Positions 15,430-22,017 of a stretch of DNA of 22,017 nt are shown here, piece by piece. The notes under the pieces were generated by a model. It was not told the DNA's origin. It worked only from the letters and a program-made list of their open reading frames with translations, and did no database searches. The position numbers and the translations under genes were made by a program. The DNA is from an uncultured Gammaproteobacteria bacterium (GTDB lineage: Bacteria > Pseudomonadota > Gammaproteobacteria > Pseudomonadales > Azotimanducaceae_A): assembly GCA_913049565.1 (NCBI GenBank), contig CAJWZG010000015.1, positions 1-22,017 of the forward strand. The letters run 5' to 3'. Position 1 is the first letter of the stretch. Each line of letters begins with the position of its first letter.

Positions 15430-15442
15430 AAGGTTAAGCACG

Positions 15443-16237
15443 ATGAAAATTCTTGAGGGTAAAACCGCTTTCATCACTGGCGGCAGCACCGGCATTGGTC
15501 TGGGTATGGCAACGGTATTCGCGCGCCAGAAGATGAATGTGGTCATTACAGACATCCGCGAGGAGGCGCTGACAAGCGCCCAACAACAACTCAGTCAGAT
15601 CAGCGACCAGGTTCTTGCCCTAAATGTCGATTCAACAGATGTTGACGCGCTAGCCGCCGCTGCCACAGAGGTAGAGCACACCTTTGGTCCCCTGCACGTG
15701 TTATGCAACAACGCCGGTATACCGGGGGGTGCAAAAGTACTGGATACGCCAGAAGAGGGCTGGCGTAAAACCCATGAAGTCAATTTCTGGGGACCACACA
15801 ATGGCATTAAAGTGTTCCTGCCCCGGATGCTCGAACATGGCGAGGAAGCGCACATCGTCAATACAGCTTCATTCAGTGGTATCCACGGTCATGGCCACCA
15901 GTCAGGATATGGAACCAGCAAATTTGCCGTTGTAGGTTTAAGCGAATTCTTGAGGAACGACTTAGCCGATACCAGCGTTGGTGTTTCCGTGCTTTGTCCA
16001 CATGTGGTGGATACGCCAATAATCAAAGCTCTCAAATCACGAGTGTCCGAAAACGTTGTGGCAATGATTGACGACATGGCTGTGGCCGCCGAAACCGTTG
16101 GGTCGCAGGTCATGCGCGCAATTCTCACCGACGAGTTTTACGTCTTTTGTGATGGCACCCATACCCGGAAAATGCTCCTGCAGCGCTGCGAAGACATGAT
16201 AGCCGCTATGGACCGGCAGTTCCCAAATGCACAGTAA
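15443..16237 (+). CDS. SDR-family NAD(P)-dependent oxidoreductase
   Basis: This 264-residue classical short-chain dehydrogenase oxidises or reduces an alcohol/ketone pair in the cytoplasm. The Rossmann motif is T12-G-G-S-T-G-I-G19. D37 at the end of strand 2 (VVITDIR) favours NAD(H) over NADP(H). NNAG is at 89-92, with structural N114. The catalytic triad is S143 (NTASFSG), Y156 and K160 (YGTSK). An AAAGG site precedes the ATG. It is the first gene of a plus-strand operon with the diheme lipoprotein (25-base gap), the aldo/keto reductase and the GPH symporter. The substrate is unknown. Confidence 0.94.
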   Translation: MKILEGKTAFITGGSTGIGLGMATVFARQKMNVVITDIREEALTSAQQQLSQISDQVLALNVDSTDVDALAAAATEVEHTFGPLHVLCNNAGIPGGAKVLDTPEEGWRKTHEVNFWGPHNGIKVFLPRMLEHGEEAHIVNTASFSGIHGHGHQSGYGTSKFAVVGLSEFLRNDLADTSVGVSVLCPHVVDTPIIKALKSRVSENVVAMIDDMAVAAETVGSQVMRAILTDEFYVFCDGTHTRKMLLQRCEDMIAAMDRQFPNAQ

Positions 16238-16262
16238 ATGCAGGCAACCGGCGTAGTTCCAC

Positions 16263-17330
16263 ATGCAACCTGCTCGCAAATCAATGTATCTGACGATCGC
16301 TCTAGCGCTGGTTTTTGCTGGGTTAGCAGGGTGTTCTGCCTTTGAGGACTCATCCTACAAAGATACCGGCGACTTCCCAGAAACTGCCTACGAATACGCC
16401 AAGTTAGTTGAACCCATCCTCGGCGTGCCGCCGAAAATTGACCTTGCGTCTGGAACCGAGTTGCCAATGTATGTGGATGGCGTTCAAACCCACGGGGTAC
16501 TGTGGAGTTCCAAAGATTGCGACAACCCAACCAGGCTAGGCAAATTCTGCATATCTGGCTCCGTCGTACAACGTTCTGAGGGACGCACAGCATCCGGCGA
16601 ACCGCTACCCAACGTGGTTTGGGTAAGCTTCGGTCGTAACGCAAGTTTCAGCTTTGGCGGTAGGCTCTTCGTCCTCGGTTCTGTCCAAATGATAGGCTAT
16701 GACCGCGAGTCTGGAGCTACCGCCTTTTTTGAAAGCACTGACGATATCGATTCCTGGGCAGCGCTAGATGACACCCACAGGCTAATCGGTCAGATGCCAT
16801 GGACAGACGACCCCGACGAGTTCAACCGGGCCTTCAGCCCACCACCGGACTCGTTCCAATGTGTTGCCTGTCACCAGAATGATCCATTTATTCACAACGA
16901 CTTTATCGATGCCGCAAAAATTGCAGGCACAGACGTCCCAGTTGTTCCAAGGGTCAGCGCGCGCGAGCGTATTCCGGGACTCGATCTGCCTTACTACGTT
17001 ATTGGTGGTGATAGATGGGATATGCGCACTATCCACATTGAGGACAATCAGTGCCTGAGCTGTCATCGGGTCGGTATGGGAACCGCTGCTTTGTTTATTA
17101 ACAACGGCTGGCACCCTAACGAGCATATGCCGCCGCGCAAACCCGGCACCATGGCCGACGATTGGGCCGATCTTCAGGCATGCTGGCAGAACACACCCGA
17201 GCACACGCCGGGCTGCGAGTGGGTGATACCGCGAGCGGGCGAAACTTGGGGGAAGGTTGTCGGCAAAGAATACCCGTTTAAGCAACCGTTTAACGAAGTA
17301 GGCAAAGAAGCCCTTGGGTTCGGAGCCTAG
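16263..17330 (+). CDS. Diheme c-type cytochrome lipoprotein with novel N-terminal half
   Basis: This predicted lipoprotein has 355 residues, with lipobox L21-A22-G23-C24. Two heme c attachment sites are visible, C200-V-A-C-H204 and C264-L-S-C-H268, both in the C-terminal half. Met residues in GMGTA, EHMPP and GTMAD are candidates for axial ligands. The N-terminal half (about 30-190) has no family I recognise; it contains two cysteines that may pair (C86, C96) and Trp/Phe-rich beta-type segments (NVVWVSFGRNASFSFGG). It would sit in the periplasm on a membrane. Position between SDR and aldo/keto reductase genes, three bases before the latter, suggests it transfers electrons for the same pathway. 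The start could also be the ATG seven codons later. Confidence 0.83.
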   Translation: MQPARKSMYLTIALALVFAGLAGCSAFEDSSYKDTGDFPETAYEYAKLVEPILGVPPKIDLASGTELPMYVDGVQTHGVLWSSKDCDNPTRLGKFCISGSVVQRSEGRTASGEPLPNVVWVSFGRNASFSFGGRLFVLGSVQMIGYDRESGATAFFESTDDIDSWAALDDTHRLIGQMPWTDDPDEFNRAFSPPPDSFQCVACHQNDPFIHNDFIDAAKIAGTDVPVVPRVSARERIPGLDLPYYVIGGDRWDMRTIHIEDNQCLSCHRVGMGTAALFINNGWHPNEHMPPRKPGTMADDWADLQACWQNTPEHTPGCEWVIPRAGETWGKVVGKEYPFKQPFNEVGKEALGFGA

Positions 17331-17333
17331 CGC

Positions 17334-18320
17334 ATGCACTACCGATCACTGGGCAACTCTGGAATTGATGGGTCGATCGTAGGTCTGGGCACTTGGGCGA
17401 CCGGTATAGAACCGGATGAAAAAGCATCCACCCGCGTCATTCATGCCGCCCTCGACGCTGGCATTACGCTGATCGATACCGCCCCGTCCTATGGATGGGG
17501 ACGCTCCGAAGAAATCGTGGGCCGAGCAATTCGTGGCCGTCAAGACCAAGCCGTTATTGCCACCAAATGCGGGATCTGGTGGTCAGACGCCCGAGGATCC
17601 TTCAACGGTCAAAAGGATGGCAAGGACACCTATATCTGTCTGCGCGCCGAAACGCTGCGATTGGAAGTTGAAGCCAGCCTGCAAAGACTTAACGTGGAAG
17701 CCATCGACCTATTTCAAGTGCATAAACCCGCAATCGAACCCCAGCTAACGCCTGTTGAAGAAACAATGGGCTGTTTGATGGATTTAAAGCGTGAGGGAAA
17801 GGTACGCGCAATCGGCGTTTCCAACGTCAGCATGGAACAACTTAAGTCGTATCAGGAACACGGCAACTTAGATGCTCAGCAGTTCCGGTACAATATGCTT
17901 AATAGAGAGGCAGATGGCTCTTTTCTTCCGTACTGCAGCAAACACAGCATTGCAGCCCTTACCTACACATCATTGGAGCAGGGCTTGTTAACCGGCAAGG
18001 TCACACTAGACCGCCATTTTGACCCAACAGATTTTCGCAGCGACGCCGGTCAATGGATGCCTTGGTTTAAGCTTGAAAATTTAACTCGACTGTTATGTGT
18101 ATTCGATGGCTGGCATGAATTACTCGAGCACTACAACTGTTCAATCTCACAACTAGTGATCGCTTGGACCGCCATGGCACCGCGAGCGACCCATATTTTG
18201 TGCGGCAGCCGTTCACCGGCACAAGCGAGAGAGAACGCGGCCGGGGGCGCCATTGTAATCAGTGATGAAGACGCGTCACGAATCACAAATGACCTAAACA
18301 AACTTGGAGCGCCAACCTGA
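17334..18320 (+). CDS. Aldo/keto reductase
   Basis: This 328-residue TIM-barrel oxidoreductase uses NAD(P)H to reduce aldehydes or ketones, or works in reverse on sugars. The catalytic tetrad is fully visible: D48 (LIDTAPSYG), Y53, K78 (VIATKCG) and H130 (DLFQVHKP). The C-terminal cofactor segment HILCGSRSPAQARENA fits the family. GGAG lies eight bases before the ATG. It starts three bases after the cytochrome stop, and its TGA overlaps the ATG of the GPH symporter by one base, so translation of the two is probably coupled. A sugar or cyclic polyol substrate is plausible given the neighbouring symporter, but this is an inference. Confidence 0.94.
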   Translation: MHYRSLGNSGIDGSIVGLGTWATGIEPDEKASTRVIHAALDAGITLIDTAPSYGWGRSEEIVGRAIRGRQDQAVIATKCGIWWSDARGSFNGQKDGKDTYICLRAETLRLEVEASLQRLNVEAIDLFQVHKPAIEPQLTPVEETMGCLMDLKREGKVRAIGVSNVSMEQLKSYQEHGNLDAQQFRYNMLNREADGSFLPYCSKHSIAALTYTSLEQGLLTGKVTLDRHFDPTDFRSDAGQWMPWFKLENLTRLLCVFDGWHELLEHYNCSISQLVIAWTAMAPRATHILCGSRSPAQARENAAGGAIVISDEDASRITNDLNKLGAPT

Positions 18321-19762
18321 TGGCCGAAGCCGCAATCAATAGACACCGCAAACTTTCGGTACGAACGAAAGTCCTGTTTGCATCCGGCGCGCTACAGGAA
18401 GCCGTGGTCACAGCGGGTGGCATCGTTACTGTGCTCTTTTATAACCAACTGCTGGGTGTATCGCCTGCCCTCGCGGGAACGGCTTTCCTTATTGCCAGCG
18501 CTGTTGATGCACTTTCCGACCCTCTTATCGGCGCGGTATCCGACCGCTTTCGCAGCAAATGGGGACGACGCCATCCGTTTATGTTTGCCGCAGCCGTACC
18601 AATCGGAATCAGTTTCTACTTTCTTTACCAACCAGCGGATGGATTGACTGAGACAGGCTATTTCATTTGGTTGTGTGTGTTTCTTATTTTGCTGCGCCTG
18701 TCGCAAACCCTCTACCTGATTCCGCACGACGCTCTCGGCGCTGAACTGACCGACGACTACGATGAACGCACATCGATATTCGGCTACAACTGGGTGGCCA
18801 CTTCAATACTGGCCATGGTCGTCTATGCAATTCTTACCGCTGTAATCTTCCCTTCTTCACCCGAATACACAAACGGTCTGTTAAACGAAGCGGGATATTT
18901 CGTCCTTGCCGCGGCTGGATCCGTCACGATTACTTTTTCGGTTCTGCTCTGCGCCTTTGGCACCCTCGGACAACTACCCTACTTGCACGACTTTGAAATC
19001 AATAAAAAGTTCACCTTTCCCAACTACTTCGCTCAGCTCAAGGCGTTGTTCCAGAACGTGTCTTACGTGTCGGCATGTTTGAGCCTGCTAACCATTTATT
19101 CGGGACTCGGCATCATCGGCGTGGTGGGAACCTACGCCTATATATATGTTTACGAACTTTCCTCAGAAGCCATGTTTTGGGCAGGCGCAGCGAAAATACC
19201 TGGCGTCGTAGTCGCGCTGCCGCTATTGGCCTATTTGTCGAAAATGATGGAGAAAAAAACGATTCTAATCATGTCAACGATTGCGACAGCAATCCTCGTG
19301 TCGCTACCTCACAACTTGAAGATGTTGGAACTTTTCCCGGACAACGATTCCACTTATCTGCTACTCGCGTTATTCATACCATTGTTGTTGGCCTACATGA
19401 TTCTTCCGGTCGCCAGCATAATCATTGATTCACAACTTGTTGATGTAGCAGACGATCATGAACTACTGACCGGAGAACGATCCGAAGGCGTCATTTTTTC
19501 GGTTCGCAGCTTTGGCATAAAAGCCACCCAAGGTGTCGGCGGTTTTTTGGCGGGCTTTGGTTTGGAATTCATAAACTTTCCAGAAAATGCAGTAGCAGGA
19601 AGCTTATCTCAGGAAACTATGACGGGATTGCTGTTTCTCAACGGGCCGCTGTATCTCATGATCTATTTGCTAGCGGTATTGTCTATGATGTTTTACGCGC
19701 TAGACAAAAATACGCATGCGCAGATCCTGCAGCAGCTAGAGGCACAGCGCAAAGAAACTTAA
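18320..19762 (+). CDS. GPH-family (glycoside/pentoside/hexuronide) cation symporter
   Basis: This 480-residue inner-membrane carrier has about 12 helices. It shows the hallmark of the family between helices 2 and 3 (DALSDPLIGAVSDRFRSKWGRRHP) and the mid-protein DDYDERTSIFGYNW segment. Members import melibiose, glucuronides, xylosides and, in marine bacteria, many less defined glycosides with Na+ or H+. GGAG stands ten bases before the ATG, and the start overlaps the aldo/keto reductase stop (TGATG). It is the last gene of the SDR operon and is followed by hairpins and a T-rich terminator-like site. Together with the downstream TonB receptor it could form a full uptake route. Confidence 0.92.
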   Translation: MAEAAINRHRKLSVRTKVLFASGALQEAVVTAGGIVTVLFYNQLLGVSPALAGTAFLIASAVDALSDPLIGAVSDRFRSKWGRRHPFMFAAAVPIGISFYFLYQPADGLTETGYFIWLCVFLILLRLSQTLYLIPHDALGAELTDDYDERTSIFGYNWVATSILAMVVYAILTAVIFPSSPEYTNGLLNEAGYFVLAAAGSVTITFSVLLCAFGTLGQLPYLHDFEINKKFTFPNYFAQLKALFQNVSYVSACLSLLTIYSGLGIIGVVGTYAYIYVYELSSEAMFWAGAAKIPGVVVALPLLAYLSKMMEKKTILIMSTIATAILVSLPHNLKMLELFPDNDSTYLLLALFIPLLLAYMILPVASIIIDSQLVDVADDHELLTGERSEGVIFSVRSFGIKATQGVGGFLAGFGLEFINFPENAVAGSLSQETMTGLLFLNGPLYLMIYLLAVLSMMFYALDKNTHAQILQQLEAQRKET

Positions 19763-19765
19763 CTC

Positions 19766-19786
19766 GCAAGCGCCTTGCTGCGCAAG
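19766..19786 (+). repeat. Alternative hairpins GCAAG/CTTGC/GCAAG after the symporter
   Basis: GCAAG, three bases, CTTGC, three bases, GCAAG: the central arm can pair with either flank, five base pairs each with CGC or TGC loops. It begins four bases after the stop codon. It may stabilise the mRNA 3' end or belong to the termination region. Confidence 0.4.
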
Positions 19787-19816
19787 CCCGCAATGCCTGT
19801 GCCTTTAACAATATCC

Positions 19817-19833
19817 GGCCTCACGGCTTTTTT
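19817..19833 (+). terminator. Weak rho-independent-type terminator of the SDR operon
   Basis: GGCC-TCAC-GGCT forms a four-pair stem (one G-U) directly followed by TTTTT. The stem is short, but the position 55 bases after the last gene and before the TonB receptor gene fits. Confidence 0.4.
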
Positions 19834-19966
19834 AACGCCGCTAAATGCAGTTGGTTAGGAATGGGGGGACTCTGAGCAATTGTCGTTGAACAGTCCTATG
19901 CCTTCGCGTAAACGTTATATTGTCAGAAATCAAGATTGACTGACCAAATACCTTAGAGGAAAGCAA

Positions 19967-22017
19967 ATGCATAGAATTCTCACACACGCAATAGTTGCGT
20001 CGTTGGCGCTACCAGCATCGTTGAGTGTCGCTAACCAAGATGACGAAGCAGTCATGGAAGAAGTCATCGTCAGTGCTACAAGACGGGATGTGGCCGTCAT
20101 GGACATCCCGCAGTCTATACAGGCGATTTCTGGTGAAACCCTGGAGCTTCCGTCTTTTCAAAACATGAGTCAGGTTTACAACCTAGTTCCAGGTGCTACC
20201 CTATTCAGCAACAAGTCGCCTCAAGAACAAGGCATTCAAATGCGAGGCAGCGGCGTTGTGCAATCCAACGCAGCAGACGATACGTCGCCAGTGGGCTACT
20301 ACGTTGATGACATTCCCTATGTCGATATCAGTACGCCCGTCCCTCCGCCTATTGGCACTTTCGACCTCGAGCGCGTGGAAATTATCAGAGGCCCGCAAGG
20401 CACTTCGTACGGACAAGACTCTTCTGGCGGCAGCGTGATTCTTCGCACAGCGCCGGTCGATTTAGCAAATTTCGGTTACAAGTTACGCGGAGGCATCACT
20501 AACGTTGGCGGTGTCGCCCAAAACGGCAAACAGGTAGGTGGTGTCATCAACGTCCCTGTGCTTGAAGACGTATTTGGCATCCGAGCTTCCTATTTGAACG
20601 AATCTGATCCGGGGTTCGGACAAGTGGCGGGACGGGCGGATATTAAAAATCCTCTGGAGAGCTCACGTGATTCGCTGCGCATCAAAGCGTTTGCAAAAAT
20701 CAGTGAAACTCTAAGCCTGGAAGCCAGTCACTCAGAATGGAATACCGAATATAACGTTTTGCCGGGAACGCAAATTGCGGACTCTAGAAACGGTCATTTG
20801 ATTTTGACCGACGTGTCAACGCCGATGCTATTGCAGCTCTTCCCAGACGGCCGACTGAAGAATGACTTTGAAATTTCTTGGACGACGTTCAAGGCCGTGC
20901 TCGCGCTCGATTTTGCAGACATCACTTACTCAGCGGGTCGTGTTGATACGCCGAAGAAAGAAACTAATTCCGAATTCGAGTTTGATGTGGGTTTAGGGCC
21001 AATGTTTTCAGCAGTGGTGTTCAACCAACCTGCTGAATCCACAACACATGAACTACGCCTGGTCTCCAGCGATCCCGGTCCAATTCGATGGTTAGGCGGC
21101 CTTTTTATGATGGATGCAGAAAGCGACTCTGCTGGCTGGACGCAAACGCCGGACTTCTTCATTAGCGAACAAAGAAGTGATCCCATCGAAGCAGAAGCGT
21201 GGGCTATCTACGGCGAAGTGGAATATGACCTGAACGACCAATGGGGTGTTCAAGCCGGCCTTCGCTACCACGACGAAGAACGTACCTACACCAGCATTTA
21301 CGCACTGGGCTTTGCAGGGGAACCTACCTTTGGTCCATTCTCTCTACCTTCACCAACCACGGTCGAGAGTCGAGAATTTGACCATGTAAGCTACCGCTTG
21401 GGTGTTACTTGGGAACCAAACGAAAGCACTCTGCTGTATCTCACTCAGTCAAGTGCCAATCGCGCACCAATTGTCTTGGGTCAGACAGATCGCATTGCAC
21501 TGGAGACTGCCGGGGTTAATGCGCCGGGCAACGCAGACGCATCAGAGCTTGTGAATACCGAGATAGGTGTGAAATGGACTGGTTTGGAAGGTCGGCTGCA
21601 GGTGGAAGCGGTCTTCGCACATGGCGACTGGAACGATGTGCCGATTTGGGCCCAACTGAATATCGTGCCGCAGCCTATCAGCGTCGCCATCGGCGGCACT
21701 GATGCAGTGGTTGAGACTTGGGAACTGGCCGCCTCGCTGCAAGTATCAGACAACCTCAATGCAACCTACTCCGGCGCTTATACTTCGACCGAAGTGCAAG
21801 GCGTTCCGGATGGCGCACTCGTCACTGGCTTCCCTCGCGCGGTACAAGATGGCGGAGACCTGTTCAACTATTCTCCAACAACCCACAACTTTGGCTTATC
21901 GTGGGAGCAGGACGTAGGCGATTACTCAATGTTTGCCTCAGTAAATTACGTATATCGCGAGAAAGTAGACGGCATTAACGTCTTTAACTTAGAATCTACC
22001 GAATATGTTACAGCAGA
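19967..22017 (+). CDS. TonB-dependent outer-membrane receptor, partial at right edge
   Basis: The frame is open from an ATG with AGAGGA ahead of it to the window end: 683 complete codons with no stop. A signal peptide of about 23 residues (ends LSVA) is followed by a TonB box, EEVIVSATRR. The plug domain comes next, with VPGATLFSNKSP, GYYVDDIPY and the hallmark segment ERVEIIRGPQGTSYG then SSGGSVILRT. The later part consists of alternating beta strands of the barrel (AWAIYGEVEYDLND, GLRYHDEERTY, LLYLTQSSANRAP). Such receptors import siderophores, cobalamin, oligosaccharides or aromatic compounds using TonB energy. No N-terminal signalling domain is seen, so it is a plain transporter. The adjacent GPH symporter operon suggests uptake of an organic substrate rather than iron; this is an inference. 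Confidence 0.93.
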   Translation, partial: MHRILTHAIVASLALPASLSVANQDDEAVMEEVIVSATRRDVAVMDIPQSIQAISGETLELPSFQNMSQVYNLVPGATLFSNKSPQEQGIQMRGSGVVQSNAADDTSPVGYYVDDIPYVDISTPVPPPIGTFDLERVEIIRGPQGTSYGQDSSGGSVILRTAPVDLANFGYKLRGGITNVGGVAQNGKQVGGVINVPVLEDVFGIRASYLNESDPGFGQVAGRADIKNPLESSRDSLRIKAFAKISETLSLEASHSEWNTEYNVLPGTQIADSRNGHLILTDVSTPMLLQLFPDGRLKNDFEISWTTFKAVLALDFADITYSAGRVDTPKKETNSEFEFDVGLGPMFSAVVFNQPAESTTHELRLVSSDPGPIRWLGGLFMMDAESDSAGWTQTPDFFISEQRSDPIEAEAWAIYGEVEYDLNDQWGVQAGLRYHDEERTYTSIYALGFAGEPTFGPFSLPSPTTVESREFDHVSYRLGVTWEPNESTLLYLTQSSANRAPIVLGQTDRIALETAGVNAPGNADASELVNTEIGVKWTGLEGRLQVEAVFAHGDWNDVPIWAQLNIVPQPISVAIGGTDAVVETWELAASLQVSDNLNATYSGAYTSTEVQGVPDGALVTGFPRAVQDGGDLFNYSPTTHNFGLSWEQDVGDYSMFASVNYVYREKVDGINVFNLESTEYVTA

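Noticed and set aside
19886..19921. TTGAAC and TATATT as promoter of the TonB receptor
   Set aside because: The spacing is 24 bases and no better -35 box is at 16-18 bases.
1..22017. Mobile element, phage, toxin-antitoxin, CRISPR or tRNA content
   Set aside because: No transposase, integrase, terminal inverted repeats, regular spaced repeats or cloverleaf-like sequence was seen on reading both strands.

Overview
The window looks like a chromosomal accessory (catabolic) region of a Gram-negative bacterium. A TonB-dependent outer-membrane receptor, three lipobox-type lipoproteins and a c-type cytochrome point that way. Balanced base composition and the gene families together suggest a marine gammaproteobacterium, but no rRNA, tRNA or marker gene is present, so this placement is an inference. 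I see no insertion sequence, phage gene, CRISPR array or tRNA, and no recognisable transcription regulator.

Layout. (1) 1-3855, minus strand: a likely operon of an MFS transporter, a TauD/TfdA-type Fe(II)/2-oxoglutarate dioxygenase and a beta-propeller lipoprotein that runs off the left edge. Divergent from it, at 3986-5020, is a PhyH-type dioxygenase. (2) 4823-6540, minus strand: a small lipoprotein, an HXXEE-motif membrane protein and a doubtful two-helix membrane ORF. (3) 6755-8184, plus strand: a divergent GST-like protein and a VOC-fold protein. (4) 8219-9418, minus strand: a DUF3089 alpha/beta hydrolase with its own probable terminator, divergent from a large PEP-synthase/rifampicin-phosphotransferase-like enzyme (9810-12629). 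(5) 12654-14027, minus strand: an exported class C beta-lactamase-fold serine hydrolase, divergent from an esterase-D-like hydrolase (14410-15321). (6) 15443-19762, plus strand: a tight operon of SDR, diheme c-type lipoprotein, aldo/keto reductase and GPH-family symporter. It is followed by a terminator-like hairpin and a TonB-dependent receptor (19967 onward) that runs off the right edge.

Taken together, the region offers outer-membrane uptake (TonB receptor), inner-membrane transport (two unrelated MFS-type carriers), ester or lactone hydrolysis (three unrelated serine hydrolases), oxygenation (TauD and PhyH), redox conversion (SDR, AKR, cytochrome c) and possible conjugation or phosphorylation (GST-like, VOC, PEP-synthase-like). 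This is what one expects of a peripheral pathway for a complex organic substrate. The substrate cannot be read from the sequence. The most unusual items are the RPH-like dikinase of 939 residues, the diheme lipoprotein with an unrecognised N-terminal half inside an NAD(P) oxidoreductase operon, and a possible pseudoknot or alternative-hairpin leader just before the SDR gene.
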